Shown here: positions 19,152 to 29,311 of the stretch, one piece after another
How positions within the stretch are numbered: position 1 is the stretch's first letter
Layout of the letters: every line of letters starts with the position of its first letter
NCBI GenBank assembly: GCA_947473805.1
Contig: CANJGB010000015.1
Location: forward strand, 20,801-84,800
DNA length: 64,000 nt
Reading direction: 5' to 3'
Source of the DNA: Alphaproteobacteria bacterium
GTDB lineage: Bacteria > Pseudomonadota > Alphaproteobacteria > Ferrovibrionales > Ferrovibrionaceae
The notes under the pieces: generated by a model
Database searches by the model: none
The model's input: only the letters and a program-made list of their open reading frames with translations
Told to the model about the DNA's origin: nothing
Made by a program: the position numbers and the translations under genes

Positions 19152-20225
19152 ATGAGTGCTGCTGTTTATTTTTCCCGCGACTATGCCGAGGCCCGCGCCA
19201 AGTTCGTTACCGCAGCTGAAGCCGCGGGTGGTGCGCTCGGCACGTACGTCAATCCGGGCGCCCTGGGCCCGGATGGCGAGGAACTGGCCACCGACGTTGC
19301 GCGCTTCGGCCCCGTTTCGGCCAGCCGCTTGTTCCTGGTCAATTCCGGCACCCATGGCGTCGAGGGTTTTTGCGGCTCCGGCTGCCAGATCGGCTTGCTG
19401 GCGCTGGGCTTTCACCGCCGCCTGCCGGCGGACACGGCGCTGGTCCTCAGCCACGCGATCAATCCCTATGGCTTTGCCTGGTCGCGCCGCGTCACCGAGG
19501 ACAATGTCGACCTCAACCGCAACTTCGTCGACCACGACACCATCGGCACGCCGAATGCCGGCTATGCGGAAATCCATGACCTGCTGATCCCGGCGGACTG
19601 GAACGGGCCGGCACGCAAGGCGGCGGACCTCGCCATCGCGGCCTATGTGGCGAAGAATGGCATCCGCGCTTATCAATCGGCAGTGTCCGGCGGGCAGTAC
19701 CAGTTTTCCGACGGCCTGTTCTATGGCGGCACGCGGCCGACCTGGTCGAACGTGACGTTCAAGGAAATCGTGCGCCGGCACCTGGGCCATGCGCGCGCCT
19801 ATGCGTTCATTGACCTGCACACGGGCCTGGGCCCCTCAGGCTATGGCGAGCCGATCCATGTCGGGCCCGACTACGCCACCACGACGCTGTGGTTCGGCGA
19901 TGATGCGACGCGCATCGAGGCGGGCGAATCTTCATCAGCCGTCGTGCATGGGTCCATCGACACGCCGCTGCTGCACCTGACGGCGGAGAAGGGCGCCGGT
20001 ATTGCGCTGGAGTTCGGCACGCTGCCAATCAACGATGTGATCGACTCATTGCGCGCCGATCACTGGATGCACAAGCATGGCGATCCGCGCAGCGCCGAGG
20101 GCGCGCGCCATCGCGCCAGGCTGCGTGCGGCGTTCTTTACCGATACCGATGACTGGAAGGAAAAGGTGCTGGCCCGCACGGTCGAGAAGGTCGAGCGCGC
20201 GATGAAGCACCTGGGTGCGGCCTAG
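19152..20225 (+). CDS. DUF2817/M14-type metallocarboxypeptidase-like protein
   Basis: 357 residues. M14-like zinc ligand motif as NSGTHGVEGFCGSG near residue 60, the conserved DLNRNFVDHD stretch, and a C-terminal FIDLHTGLGPSGYGEP with a second His. These are the hallmarks of the DUF2817 family of predicted zinc carboxypeptidases; substrate unknown. Only 9 bp follow tadA, so the two are likely co-transcribed. No signal peptide is evident, suggesting a cytoplasmic enzyme. Confidence 0.87.
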   Translation: MSAAVYFSRDYAEARAKFVTAAEAAGGALGTYVNPGALGPDGEELATDVARFGPVSASRLFLVNSGTHGVEGFCGSGCQIGLLALGFHRRLPADTALVLSHAINPYGFAWSRRVTEDNVDLNRNFVDHDTIGTPNAGYAEIHDLLIPADWNGPARKAADLAIAAYVAKNGIRAYQSAVSGGQYQFSDGLFYGGTRPTWSNVTFKEIVRRHLGHARAYAFIDLHTGLGPSGYGEPIHVGPDYATTTLWFGDDATRIEAGESSSAVVHGSIDTPLLHLTAEKGAGIALEFGTLPINDVIDSLRADHWMHKHGDPRSAEGARHRARLRAAFFTDTDDWKEKVLARTVEKVERAMKHLGAA

Positions 20226-20240
20226 CCGCACAAACGAAAA

Positions 20241-20279
20241 CCCCCTCGCGCCACAGTACATCCGTGGGGCGCGAAGGGG
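20241..20279 (-). terminator. Strong hairpin terminator between convergent genes
   Basis: Long GC-rich inverted repeat: CCCCCTCGCGCC on the left pairs with GGCGCGAAGGGG on the right with a single mismatch. Read on the minus strand the stem is followed by GTTTTCGTTTG, so it best serves the small gene at 20301-20543; on the plus strand it may also stop the DUF2817 transcript. Confidence 0.7.
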
Positions 20280-20300
20280 CTTCTCGGAAACTGTGGACGC

Positions 20301-20543
20301 TTACTGCGCCTTGGGCGCGGTCTTGTCCTTGGCGGTGTGTTCGGCCTTCTTGTGGTCGGCCTTCACCTTTGCATCCGCCTTCTTCACCACCGCATCACTC
20401 TTCTTCACCGTTTCGGCGCTGGTCGCCGCTACGGGCTTCACCGCCGGGGCAACCGCCGTCGCCGGCGTGGTGGCCTGGGCAAAGGCAATGGCCGGCGCGA
20501 GCACGAGAGCCGCCGCAATCGCGGCCTGACGAAGGGTACGCAT
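20301..20543 (-). CDS. Small secreted Ala/Lys-rich protein
   Basis: 80 residues: a clear signal peptide (ALVLAPAIAFAQA) followed by a low-complexity mature part of about 55 residues dominated by Ala, Lys, Val and Thr (VKKSDAVVKKADAKVKADHK). Not recognised. Support for a real gene: GGAGG eleven bases before the ATG, a good signal peptide and a terminator directly downstream. Probably an extended basic periplasmic protein; function unknown. It resembles the Met/Lys-rich protein at 54672 only in size, export and basicity. Confidence 0.7.
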   Translation of the reverse strand: MRTLRQAAIAAALVLAPAIAFAQATTPATAVAPAVKPVAATSAETVKKSDAVVKKADAKVKADHKKAEHTAKDKTAPKAQ

Positions 20544-20731
20544 CTGAGTCACTTCCTCCAGAAGTTTTCCGTCGGACAGAGGAGCGTTTCGCTTGGCCTT
20601 ATGGCCAGTCCCCCCACGCTGCCCGAACGCACAGAGGTTCGCCGGCAAGCGTGGCGGCGCGGCGGCTGGATTGTGGCGGAACGGGGGTATTCGCGATAAT
20701 CTCGCGCCCAATCGAGGTCGGGAGGAAATGA

Positions 20732-21694
20732 ATGTCTGCGCTCAAATCATGGATTGTCGGCGTCATCGCCGCGGTGGCGCTGGCGGGTGGCGCGCTCGCC
20801 CAGGACTATCCGTCCAAGCCCATCACCATCATCGTGCCGTTCCCGCCGGGCGGTCCGTTCGAGGTGGTGCGCCATCTCGCCGCGCACATGGAGGCGAAGT
20901 GGGGCAAGTCGGTCATCATCGACAACCGGCCAGGCGCCGGCGGCCTGATCGGCGCGCAGGCGGTCTCGAAGGCCACGCCCGACGGCTATACCCTGCTGTT
21001 CCTCGGCGCTTCGGTTGCGTCGCTCAAGGTGCTGGTCAAGGACACGACGTTCGATCCGGTCACCGACCTGGCGCCGGTCTCGATGTTCGCCGACTTTCCC
21101 TCCGGCTTCGTCACCAACGGCGATGTGCCGGCCAAGAACATCGACCAGTTCGTCGCCTGGGCCAAGGCCAATCCGGGCAAGGTCAATTACGGTTCGGTCG
21201 GCCCGAATGCCAGTATGCTGGTGATCGAGGCGTTCAAGCGCGCCGCCGGCATCGACATGACCGATATCCCTTACAGTGGCGGCGCGCAGACGCTGACGGC
21301 GCTGCTGCGCAACGACGTGCAGTTCACCGGCGTGGCGCTGAACAAGGGCATCAAGCAGCAGGTCGATGAGGGCAAGGTCACGCCGCTGATTGCCATTGGC
21401 GCCAAGCGGCCGCGTCTGTTCCCCGACGTGCCGAGCACGGCAGAGAAGGGCTACAACATCCCGCGCAACGGCTGGAGCGCGATGTTCGCGCCGCCCGGCA
21501 CGCCCAAGGCCATCCTCGACAAGCTGGCGGCGGAAGTTGCCATCTACGTGAAAACGCCGGGTGCCGCCAAGGTCGCCGACGACCTGGGCGTGGAACTGGG
21601 CGCCTCGACGCCCGAGGAGCTGGGTCAGCAGGTGAAGTCGGACGCCAAGGGCTGGGCCGACATCGCCAACACGATCGGCTTCAAGCCGCAGTAA
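20732..21694 (+). CDS. Tripartite tricarboxylate transporter (Bug/TctC) substrate-binding protein
   Basis: 320 residues with signal peptide (IAAVALAGGALA) and the family's N-terminal YPSKPITIIVPFPPGG, then RPGAGGLIGAQAVSKATPDGYTLL. These periplasmic proteins bind carboxylates for TctAB permeases. GGAGG precedes the ATG. No tctA or tctB gene is near, as is common for orphan Bug receptors. It is convergent with the enoyl-CoA hydratase. Confidence 0.93.
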   Translation: MSALKSWIVGVIAAVALAGGALAQDYPSKPITIIVPFPPGGPFEVVRHLAAHMEAKWGKSVIIDNRPGAGGLIGAQAVSKATPDGYTLLFLGASVASLKVLVKDTTFDPVTDLAPVSMFADFPSGFVTNGDVPAKNIDQFVAWAKANPGKVNYGSVGPNASMLVIEAFKRAAGIDMTDIPYSGGAQTLTALLRNDVQFTGVALNKGIKQQVDEGKVTPLIAIGAKRPRLFPDVPSTAEKGYNIPRNGWSAMFAPPGTPKAILDKLAAEVAIYVKTPGAAKVADDLGVELGASTPEELGQQVKSDAKGWADIANTIGFKPQ

Positions 21695-21698
21695 GGCG

Positions 21699-22442
21699 CT
21701 AGCGGCCCTCGAACTTCGGCTTGCGCTTCTCACGGAAGGCGGCGACGCCTTCCGTGAGGTCGCGGCTCTTGATGTTGATTTCCAGGTCCTGGTTGATCAG
21801 GGCCAGGGTTTCGGCCGGGCCGCGCGGCAGCACGGACTGCACAACGAAACGCTTCAGCGTCTTCAGCACCAGCGGTGCCAGCTGCGCCATTTCGCGCGCC
21901 ATGACCAGGGCCTGCTCGACCTGCTGCCCCTCGGGCGCGATTTCATTGGCGAGGCCGACGTCATAGGCGCGCTGCGCGTTCATCGTGCGGCCCAGCAGCA
22001 TCAGCTCCATGGCGACCTTGTGCGGAATGCGGGCGGCCAGGCTGGCGATGATGCCGCCGGTACCGCCGACCTTCCCCTCGGGGTACAGGAACTTCGCGTT
22101 GTCGGCAGCGACCAGCAGGTCGCACATCATGGCCAGGACCAGCCCGCCACCAATGCACCAGCCGCCGACCGCGGCGATGATCGGCTTCTCGGTCGTGACG
22201 CCGATGGTCGGCATGCAGCGCCACAATTCCGGCGGGCCGTCCTTCAGGTCGGCGCCGGTGCAGAACGCCAGGTTGCCGGCGCCGGTCACGACCGCAACGC
22301 GCTGGTCCGACTTGTCGAACGCGGCGAAGGCGGCTTGCAGTTCCAGCGCGGTCTGCTGCGACACGGCATTACGCCGCTCCGGCCGGTTGATGGTCAGCAG
22401 CGTGACGCCATCGTCATAGTCGTGAACGAGGATGTGGTCCAT
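21699..22442 (-). CDS. Enoyl-CoA hydratase/isomerase family protein
   Basis: 247 residues of the crotonase fold. LLTINRPERRNAV near the N-terminus, oxyanion-hole residues around NLAFCTGADLKDGP and VGGWCIGGGLVLAMMCDL. Within the second motif the usual catalytic Glu region reads KVGGTGGIIASL, so the specific activity (hydratase, isomerase or other) is open. Start chosen at the second of two tandem ATGs, spaced properly from GGGAGGG. It follows the ADP-forming CoA ligase by 10 bp and is likely co-expressed with it in acyl-CoA metabolism. Confidence 0.9.
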   Translation of the reverse strand: MDHILVHDYDDGVTLLTINRPERRNAVSQQTALELQAAFAAFDKSDQRVAVVTGAGNLAFCTGADLKDGPPELWRCMPTIGVTTEKPIIAAVGGWCIGGGLVLAMMCDLLVAADNAKFLYPEGKVGGTGGIIASLAARIPHKVAMELMLLGRTMNAQRAYDVGLANEIAPEGQQVEQALVMAREMAQLAPLVLKTLKRFVVQSVLPRGPAETLALINQDLEINIKSRDLTEGVAAFREKRKPKFEGR

Positions 22443-22452
22443 CATCCCTCCC

Positions 22453-24534
22453 TCAGCCAATGCGCAGCCGCGCATCAAGCGCGCAGATTCCGGTGCGGCT
22501 TACGCCCAGCGGATTGACATCAAGTTCGAAGTTGTTGCCGCGCAGGTCGTGCGCCAGCCAGGATATGCGCACAATGGCATCGACTGCCGCATCCACGGCA
22601 AGTGACGGCCGGCCGCGATGTCCGGCCAGGATTGGCCAGACGGCGAGCGATTGCACGAGGCGTTTCGCATCGGCCGCCGAAACTGGTGCCCGCGCCAGCA
22701 CGCTGTCGCGCAGCAGTTCGACCAGAACCCCACCGGCGCCAACCACCAGCAGCGGGCCGAACTGGGCGTCGCGCCGCGCGCCGACGATGAGTTCGACGTC
22801 CGCCTTGAACATCGGCTGCACCGCGACGCCGTCAATCCTCGCCCGTGGCATCGCTGCCTTGGCTGAGGCCACGATGGCATTGAACGCTGCACGCACCGCG
22901 CCGGCATCGGCCAGGTCGATGGCGACGCCGCCGACCTCGGTCTTGTGCACGATGTCGGGTGAGGCGATCTTCAAAACCACCGGGTAGCCACCGGCCTCGG
23001 CTGCCGCCACCGCTTCGTCGGCGGTGCGGGCCAAGGTGACGGTGGCGGTGCGGATGCCGCGCCGGGCCAGCAGCGTCTTGGTCGCGGCCTCGTCCAATAC
23101 GCCAAAAGCCGGCACATCCGCCGCGCCCGTGGGTCGTGCCGCCTCGCTGCGCGGCGTGAACTGGCTATGGGCGGTCCAGGCCGACAGGGCCTCGACTGCT
23201 TCGCCCGTGCAGTTGGTGAAGGGCACGCCGTGCTTCACCAGCACCTCGCGCGCCGGGTTCAGCATGTGCCCGGTGGGCACCACGCAGAACGCCGGCTTGT
23301 CGCCGCTCGCCGCGCCATCGACCACTGCCTGTGCGTATACCTCGACGCGCGGCGAGGTGGTCAGCGGGTTCAGCAGCACGTCAGTGTCGGCGTCGCGGGC
23401 GATGATCGCGACCGTGTCGCGCGTCACCTCGTACATCTTCTCGACGCGGGCATTGCCCACATCGACCGGGTTGATCGCCTGCGCGGCGGGGTAATAGGCC
23501 TCGACCAGCGCGCTGCGCGTCGCCTCGGTAAAGGCGGAGACCTGCAGGCCGGGCGCCGAGGCCAGTGCATCTGCCAGCAGCGCGCCATAGCCGCCGGAGC
23601 CCGTCACCATGCCGACGCGCCCGGCCATCTTGCCGCCATGCCGCGCCATCAGTCCGGCCAGCGTCACCATGGTGCCGATGTCGTGCAGCAGGATGACGTT
23701 CTCCTCGCGGCACACGGCCTCGAGTGCGGCAAAGCTGCCGGCGATGCTGGCGGTGTGCGAAAAGGCGGCGGCGCTGCCGGCGTCGGTGCGGCCGGCCTTG
23801 ACCATCAGCCACGGCTTGCCGGCGGCACGGGCACGGGCGGCGAGCGCCACGAACCGGTCAGGGCTTTTCAGCGCCTCGACATAGGTGCAGATCACCGTCG
23901 TCGCCGGGTCGTCGATCATGTATTCGACGAAATCCATGACCTCGAGGTCGGCCTGGTTGCCGACCGAGGCGCCGTGCGAGAACTGCACGCCCACCGACTG
24001 CGCGCGGTCGAAGATGGTGCCGAGCAGCGCGCCGCTCTGGCTGACCAGGCCGATGCGGCCGATCTTCAACTCATCAATATCCACCGCCGGCGTCGAACAC
24101 AGCGACAGGCGGTTCACCGCACTGAACAGGCCCAGGCAGTTTGGCCCGACCAGGCGCATGCTACCGGCGCGGGCGGTTTCGATTAACTCGCGCTCGCGCG
24201 TCGCGCCTTCCGGGCCGGCGTCCGAGAACTTGGCGGCCACGACGATGCCGGTGCGGGCGCCGCGCGCGGCGGCGGCCTTCACCTCGTCCTGCACCATGGC
24301 GGTCGGCACCGCGAACACTACGGCGTCCGGCGGCTCAGGCGTCTCGGCGATGGACGGATAGGCCTTGTGGCCGAACAGCGTTTCGCGGGCGCGGTTGACC
24401 GGGTAGATCGCGCCGGCATAACCGTGCTTCAGCAGCAGGCGGAAAATACGTCCGCCCATTTTCGTCTGGTCTTCCGACGCGCCGATAATGGCGACCGAGC
24501 GCGGATTCAACAGCAGCCCGGCCGGGGAGGTCAC
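22453..24534 (-). CDS. ADP-forming acyl-CoA synthetase (acetate--CoA ligase family)
   Basis: 693-residue fusion of alpha and beta subunits. Order: CoA-binding Rossmann domain ([19 protein letters not shown]), succinyl-CoA-ligase-like domains with [15 protein letters not shown] and the phosphohistidine loop FSHTASIAG, then a C-terminal ATP-grasp domain ([16 protein letters not shown]). It interconverts acyl-CoA + ADP + Pi with acid + ATP + CoA, or activates an organic acid. It starts at a GTG overlapping the purD stop by 4 bp and precedes the enoyl-CoA hydratase, suggesting a small acid-catabolic operon. Confidence 0.92.
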   Translation of the reverse strand: MTSPAGLLLNPRSVAIIGASEDQTKMGGRIFRLLLKHGYAGAIYPVNRARETLFGHKAYPSIAETPEPPDAVVFAVPTAMVQDEVKAAAARGARTGIVVAAKFSDAGPEGATRERELIETARAGSMRLVGPNCLGLFSAVNRLSLCSTPAVDIDELKIGRIGLVSQSGALLGTIFDRAQSVGVQFSHGASVGNQADLEVMDFVEYMIDDPATTVICTYVEALKSPDRFVALAARARAAGKPWLMVKAGRTDAGSAAAFSHTASIAGSFAALEAVCREENVILLHDIGTMVTLAGLMARHGGKMAGRVGMVTGSGGYGALLADALASAPGLQVSAFTEATRSALVEAYYPAAQAINPVDVGNARVEKMYEVTRDTVAIIARDADTDVLLNPLTTSPRVEVYAQAVVDGAASGDKPAFCVVPTGHMLNPAREVLVKHGVPFTNCTGEAVEALSAWTAHSQFTPRSEAARPTGAADVPAFGVLDEAATKTLLARRGIRTATVTLARTADEAVAAAEAGGYPVVLKIASPDIVHKTEVGGVAIDLADAGAVRAAFNAIVASAKAAMPRARIDGVAVQPMFKADVELIVGARRDAQFGPLLVVGAGGVLVELLRDSVLARAPVSAADAKRLVQSLAVWPILAGHRGRPSLAVDAAVDAIVRISWLAHDLRGNNFELDVNPLGVSRTGICALDARLRIG

Positions 24535-25805
24535 GAGGCGCGCTCCATCGCCCGCCAGGCAATGTCGCGGCGGCAGAAGCCGCCGGGCCAGTCGATAGCG
24601 TCCACTGCCTTGTAGGCGCGTTCGCGGGCCTCGCGCACGGTCGGCGCAATGGCGGTCACACCCAGCACCCGGCCGCCATTGGCCAGGATGCGATCGCCGT
24701 CGCGCCTGGTGCCGGCATGGAAGACAGTCACGCCCGGCACCTTGTTCGCGGCCTCAAGGTTGCGGATCTCGTCGCCCTTCTTCACGTCACCGGGATAGCC
24801 CTTGGCCGCCATGACGACGCACAAAGCGGCGTCGTCGCTCCAGCGCAGGTCGAAGCGGTCCAGCACGCCATCACGCGCCGCCAGCAGCGCCGGCAGCAGG
24901 TCAGACTTCAGCCGCGCCATCAGCACCTGGCATTCCGGGTCGCCGAAGCGCGTGTTGTATTCGATCAGCTGCGGCCCCTTGGCCGTGATCATCAGGCCGG
25001 CGAACAGGATGCCGGTGAACGGCCGGCCTTCCTTGGCCATGCCGGCCATGGTCGGGCGCACGATGCGCGCCATGACCTCGGCTTCCAGCGCCGCCGTCAT
25101 GACGGGTGCCGGCGAATAGGCGCCCATGCCGCCGGTGTTCGGCCCCTGGTCGCCGTCGAACACCCGCTTGTGGTCCTGCGCCGAGAGCAGCGGCAGGGCG
25201 TTCTTGCCGTCGCACAGCGCGAAGAAGCTGATCTCCTCGCCATCGAGGAATTCCTCGACCACCAGTTCCGCGCCCGCCGCGCCGAACGCGCCGCCCATAA
25301 TGTCGTCGACCGCCTTGTTGGCCTCTTCCACGGAGGTTGCCACCACGACGCCCTTGCCGGCGGCCAGGCCATCGGCCTTGACCACAATCGGCGCGCCGCG
25401 TTCGGCGATGAAGGCCTTGGCCTCGGCGGCATTGGTGCAGCGCTTATAGGCCGCAGTCGGAATATCGTAACGCGCGCACAGGTCCTTGGTGAAACCCTTG
25501 GAGCCTTCGAGGGCTGCTGCTTTTGACGTGGGGCCGAAAGTCTTGATGCCGGCGCCTTCCAGCGCCTCGACCACGCCGGCAACCAGCGGCCCTTCGGGCC
25601 CGACGACGACGAAGCCGATCTTTTCCTTCTGGCAGAAGGCGATGAGGGCGGGGAAATCCAATGGGTCGACGGGCACGCAGGTGGCGACCTCGGCGATGCC
25701 GCCATTGCCCGGCGCACAGAACAACCGGCCGATCAGTGGTGAGGCCGACAGCGACCAGCACAGCGCATGTTCACGCCCGCCCGACCCGATTACCAGGACG
25801 TCCAT
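24531..25805 (-). CDS. purD: Phosphoribosylamine--glycine ligase
   Basis: 424-residue ATP-grasp enzyme for the second step of purine synthesis. Begins [17 protein letters not shown]; has [61 protein letters not shown] (described as the DHKR...GGMGAY motif) and the [10 protein letters not shown] metal-site region. Divergent from xseA with a 50-bp spacer that must hold both promoters. Confidence 0.97.
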   Translation of the reverse strand: MDVLVIGSGGREHALCWSLSASPLIGRLFCAPGNGGIAEVATCVPVDPLDFPALIAFCQKEKIGFVVVGPEGPLVAGVVEALEGAGIKTFGPTSKAAALEGSKGFTKDLCARYDIPTAAYKRCTNAAEAKAFIAERGAPIVVKADGLAAGKGVVVATSVEEANKAVDDIMGGAFGAAGAELVVEEFLDGEEISFFALCDGKNALPLLSAQDHKRVFDGDQGPNTGGMGAYSPAPVMTAALEAEVMARIVRPTMAGMAKEGRPFTGILFAGLMITAKGPQLIEYNTRFGDPECQVLMARLKSDLLPALLAARDGVLDRFDLRWSDDAALCVVMAAKGYPGDVKKGDEIRNLEAANKVPGVTVFHAGTRRDGDRILANGGRVLGVTAIAPTVREARERAYKAVDAIDWPGGFCRRDIAWRAMERAS

Positions 25806-25855
25806 CCCGCTTCCTCGCCCTATCGCTCTCGCCCTGCCTGCGCCGGGCTTGTATC

Positions 25856-27280
25856 ATGGCAGGCATGGAAGCGAAACCGGCCCCGATTGCCTCCAACCTG
25901 CCCGAATACACCGTCGGCGAACTCTCGCAGCGGCTGAAGCGGACGGTCGAGGATTCCTATGCCCTGGTGCGGGTCCGGGGCGAGATTTCCGGCTTCAAGC
26001 GGCCGGCCTCGGGCCACCTGTACCTGGCGCTGAAGGATGCCGACGCGGTGCTGGATGCCGTGTGCTGGAAGGGCAATGCCGCGCGACTCGGGCTGAAGCC
26101 CGAGGACGGCATGGAGGTGATCTGCACCGGCAAGCTGACCACCTATCCCGGTCGCTCGAAATACCAGATGGTCATCGAGCGCATGGAACTGGCCGGCCTC
26201 GGTGCGCTGATGGCCCTGCTGGAACAGCGCCGCAAGAAGCTGGAGGCCGAGGGCCTTTTCGACGCCGAGCGCAAGCGCGCCATTCCCTATCTGCCGCGCG
26301 TCATCGGCGTGGTGACCTCGCCAACCGGTGCGGTCATCCGGGACATCCTGCACCGGTTGCGCGACCGCTTTCCCCGCCACGTGCTGGTCTGGCCGGTGCG
26401 CGTGCAGGGCGAGGAGGCGGCCGGGGAGGTCGCCGCCGCCATCAAGGGCTTCAACGACCTGCCGGAAAGTGGCCCCGTGCCACGGCCCGATCTGCTGATC
26501 GTCGCGCGCGGCGGCGGCAGTCTGGAAGACCTCTGGGCGTTCAACGAAGAGGAGGTTGTGCGCGCCGCCGCGGCCTCGACCATTCCGTTGATCTCGGCGG
26601 TGGGTCATGAAACCGACACCACGCTGATCGACTTCGCGTCCGACCGCCGCGCGCCCACACCGACCGCCGCCGCCGAAATGGCGGTGCCGGTGCGGCTGGA
26701 ACTGGTGGAGCATGTGTCGGGCCGCGACCGCCGCCAGATCCAGGCGTTGCGCCGCCTGCTGGGCGAGCATGGCCGGCATTTGGCGACGCTGTCGCGTGGC
26801 CTGCGCGATCCGCGCGAACTGCTGCAGCAGCGGGCGCAACGGCTGGACGAATTGTCCGAGCGCCTGCCGCGCGCGCTGCATGCCGCCATCGAGCGCAAGC
26901 GCACCAATCTGGCCGCGCGCACCGGCGGCCTGCGCCCCAATGTGCTGAAGCGCGACGTGGCGCAGCATGCCAAGGCCTTGGCTGACAAGCTGGAGCGGCT
27001 GCAGCGCGAATGGGCGCGGCGGGTCGAGCGTGCGACGCGCGATCTTTCCGGCCCGGCGAAGCTGCTGGAAAGCCTGTCCTATCGCTCGATCCTGGGTCGT
27101 GGCTTCGCCGTGGTGCGCGGGCCCGACGGCCGGCCGCTAACCACGGCCGCCGCCGTGTCGCCGGGTCTTGCGGCCAGCGTGGAATTCGCCGATGGTCGCC
27201 GCGATGCGGTGTTCGGCGGAACCGCGTCCGCGCGAACGCGATCCGAAACACCCAAACCGAAACAGGGAACCTTGCTGTGA
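25856..27280 (+). CDS. xseA: Exodeoxyribonuclease VII large subunit
   Basis: About 474 residues. N-terminal OB-fold (YTVGELSQRLKRTVEDSY, VRVRGEISGFKRPASGHLY), catalytic domain (GVVTSPTGAVIRDILHRL; ARGGGSLEDLWAFNEEEVVRA; SAVGHETDTTLIDF), then a long coiled coil and a C-terminal GRGFAVVRGPDGRPL. It degrades single-stranded DNA with XseB, which is not in this window. ATG at 25856 or 25865; neither has a strong ribosome-binding site. Confidence 0.96.
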   Translation: MAGMEAKPAPIASNLPEYTVGELSQRLKRTVEDSYALVRVRGEISGFKRPASGHLYLALKDADAVLDAVCWKGNAARLGLKPEDGMEVICTGKLTTYPGRSKYQMVIERMELAGLGALMALLEQRRKKLEAEGLFDAERKRAIPYLPRVIGVVTSPTGAVIRDILHRLRDRFPRHVLVWPVRVQGEEAAGEVAAAIKGFNDLPESGPVPRPDLLIVARGGGSLEDLWAFNEEEVVRAAAASTIPLISAVGHETDTTLIDFASDRRAPTPTAAAEMAVPVRLELVEHVSGRDRRQIQALRRLLGEHGRHLATLSRGLRDPRELLQQRAQRLDELSERLPRALHAAIERKRTNLAARTGGLRPNVLKRDVAQHAKALADKLERLQREWARRVERATRDLSGPAKLLESLSYRSILGRGFAVVRGPDGRPLTTAAAVSPGLAASVEFADGRRDAVFGGTASARTRSETPKPKQGTLL

Positions 27281-27501
27281 TGCGCGCGCCAGGCGGCCCG
27301 ATGCCCGAGGGCGAGGCCAAGCTCTACTACACCGACTCTTCCATCCAGGTCCTCGTGCCCGGGCGCTTCGTCACCTGTGCGGTGACCGGCAAGCGTATCC
27401 CGCTGGACGAGTTGAAATACTGGAGTGCGGTTCGTCAGGAACCCTATGCGGATGCCGCGGCGTCCGCCCAGGCCATGCGTCTGCCGCCACGCCAGCCGTG
27501 A
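27280..27501 (+). CDS. DUF2093 small protein
   Basis: 73 residues with the family core PEGEAKLYYTDSSIQVL, PGRFVTCAVTGKRIPLDEL and KYWSAVRQEPYA. The family is small and alphaproteobacterial; the CxxxGxxI-type segment suggests a structural or metal site, but function is unknown. The ATG overlaps the xseA stop by one base (TGATG) and the stop overlaps the GTG of the M23 gene by four, so all three are translationally coupled. Confidence 0.9.
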   Translation: MRAPGGPMPEGEAKLYYTDSSIQVLVPGRFVTCAVTGKRIPLDELKYWSAVRQEPYADAAASAQAMRLPPRQP

Positions 27502-28280
27502 GGGCATTGGCCCTCATCGCGGCGCTGCTTGTTTCCTCTGCCGCTGCGGCCGAGACAAAACTGGATGGGCAACTGGTGCAGGGCGGCCTCGTTCTGGGCC
27601 AGACCGCGCCGGGTACAAGTGTAAAACTTGATGGCCGTACGCTGCTGGTCGACAAGGATGGCCGCTTCGTCATCGGCTTCGGCCGTGACGCGAAGACAGC
27701 ATTGCTCGAGGTCGGCGCCGAGCGGCGCGAACTCGAGATCAAGCCGCGCACGTTCGACATCCAGCGCATCGAGGGCCTGCCCGAGGCGCAGGTGACGCCG
27801 CCGCCCGCGGTGCTGGAGCGTATCAAGCGCGAGAATGTCGCCATCGCCGCCACCAAGGTGCGCAACACGCCCGAGCGCTGGTTCGAAAAGGGCTTCACCT
27901 GGCCGGCCGACGGGCCGATCAGCGGCGTCTATGGCAGCCAGCGCATTCTCAACGGCCAGCCGCGCGCGCCGCATTACGGCCTCGACATCGCAGCACCCGT
28001 CGGCGCGCCGGTGCGCGCCAGCACTGCCGGCATCGTGGCGCTCGCCGACAAGGATCTCTACTTCACCGGCGGCACGGTCATCATCGACCATGGCTTCGGC
28101 CTGGCCGGCGTGTACGCGCACCTGTCGCGGCTGGACGTCAAAATGGGCGACCGCGTCGAACAGGGCCAGGTCATCGGCGCGGTCGGTGCGACCGGCCGCG
28201 TCACCGGCCCGCACCTGCACTGGGCGCTGAACTGGTTCGATATCCGCCTCGACCCGCAACTGCTCGTGCCGGCACGTTAG
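27498..28280 (+). CDS. M23-family metallopeptidase (LytM/peptidoglycan endopeptidase)
   Basis: 260 residues. GTG start inside the DUF2093 stop gives a normal signal peptide (ALIAALLVSSAAAAE). The C-terminal LytM domain has the zinc ligands in HYGLDIAAPVGAPV (HxxxD) and TGPHLHWAL (HxH), with VYAHLSRLDVKMGDRV between. It is expected to cut peptidoglycan cross-links in the periplasm. All zinc ligands are present, so it is likely active rather than an EnvC-type activator. Confidence 0.94.
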   Translation: MRALALIAALLVSSAAAAETKLDGQLVQGGLVLGQTAPGTSVKLDGRTLLVDKDGRFVIGFGRDAKTALLEVGAERRELEIKPRTFDIQRIEGLPEAQVTPPPAVLERIKRENVAIAATKVRNTPERWFEKGFTWPADGPISGVYGSQRILNGQPRAPHYGLDIAAPVGAPVRASTAGIVALADKDLYFTGGTVIIDHGFGLAGVYAHLSRLDVKMGDRVEQGQVIGAVGATGRVTGPHLHWALNWFDIRLDPQLLVPAR

Positions 28281-28284
28281 CCCC

Positions 28285-29292
28285 ATGCGCTACCGGCATC
28301 GCCTGAAGCTGCGCCACGCCCTCTGGCTGCTGGCCGCGTCGGTCATCTCGGGCGCGGCATTCGGATACCTGTCGGCGGACCTGACGACAGGCGGCATGGT
28401 GCGCGGTGCGGCAACGGGCGTGGCAATCGCCGGGCCCCTGATCCTCGTCGAGTTTTTCATCCTCTCCCATATTCCGCGCGCTGCGCTGCCGTTTGCCGCT
28501 GTCGTGCTGGTCAAAAGCCTGGTCTATGTCGTCGCAATCCTGTTTGGCCTCCATGTCGGCTACTGGATTTTCACGGCGCATGCCGTGGCCCTGCTGCCGC
28601 GCGGCGGGCTGCTGCCCAGCCTCGCCTTCTCCATCGCGCTGGCGGTCGCGGTCAATTTCCTGACCCAGGTGACCCTGTTGCTCGGCCAGGGCTCGTTGAG
28701 CGCCTTCCTGTTCGGTCGCTTCCACCGGCCGCGCCTGGAACGCCGCGTGTTTCTGGTGCTCGATCTCGTGGGGTCGACCGCCATCGCCGAACGCATTGGC
28801 GGCGTGCGCTTCTTCGCGCTGCTGAATGACCTGTATGCCGACCTCAGCGGTCCGGTCGTCGAGCATCGCGGCGTGATTCACAAATATCTCGGTGACGGCG
28901 TGATCGTGACGTGGCGCAGCGAGGCCGGCCAGTCAGAAGGGCGATGCGTCGAAGCGGTGCTGGAGATACATCGTCTTGTCGGGGACCTGGCCGGTCGTTA
29001 TGAGGCCAGATACGGCGTGCGGCCGCGGCTGCGGGCCGGCCTGCATGTCGGCGATGTGGTGACGGGTGAGCTCGGCGATCTTCGGCGCGAGATCGCATTC
29101 GTTGGCGACGCGCTGAACGTCGCCTCGCGGCTGATCGACGTGGCGCGCGACCGCGGCGTCGATATCATAGCCTCTGCGGAGGTTGTCGCGGCGCTGCCGC
29201 CGTCGATCCGCGCCATCGCGATGTCCATTGGTCCGGTGGTTCTGCGCGGGCGGGCGGAACCGGTGGAACTGTTCACGCTGGCGCCCGGATAG
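28285..29292 (+). CDS. Membrane-bound class III adenylate/guanylate cyclase
   Basis: 335 residues. Four predicted transmembrane helices in residues 8-130, then one class III cyclase domain. Metal-binding aspartates are visible in VFLVLDLVGSTAIAER and KYLGDGVIVTW, and the preceding Lys in that motif matches the adenine-selecting Lys of adenylate cyclases. GDVVTGELGDLRREIAFVGD and DALNVASRLIDVAR complete the site. Likely makes cAMP in response to a membrane signal. It follows the M23 gene by 4 bp. Confidence 0.9.
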   Translation: MRYRHRLKLRHALWLLAASVISGAAFGYLSADLTTGGMVRGAATGVAIAGPLILVEFFILSHIPRAALPFAAVVLVKSLVYVVAILFGLHVGYWIFTAHAVALLPRGGLLPSLAFSIALAVAVNFLTQVTLLLGQGSLSAFLFGRFHRPRLERRVFLVLDLVGSTAIAERIGGVRFFALLNDLYADLSGPVVEHRGVIHKYLGDGVIVTWRSEAGQSEGRCVEAVLEIHRLVGDLAGRYEARYGVRPRLRAGLHVGDVVTGELGDLRREIAFVGDALNVASRLIDVARDRGVDIIASAEVVAALPPSIRAIAMSIGPVVLRGRAEPVELFTLAPG

Positions 29293-29311
29293 CGCGGCGC
29301 GGCGCTGTTGG

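Noticed and set aside
20732..21694. Complete tripartite tricarboxylate transporter
   Set aside because: Only the binding protein is present; no tctA or tctB homologue lies nearby.
23167..24186. Plus-strand open frame opposite the acyl-CoA synthetase
   Set aside because: Shadow frame; no ribosome-binding site or recognisable domain.
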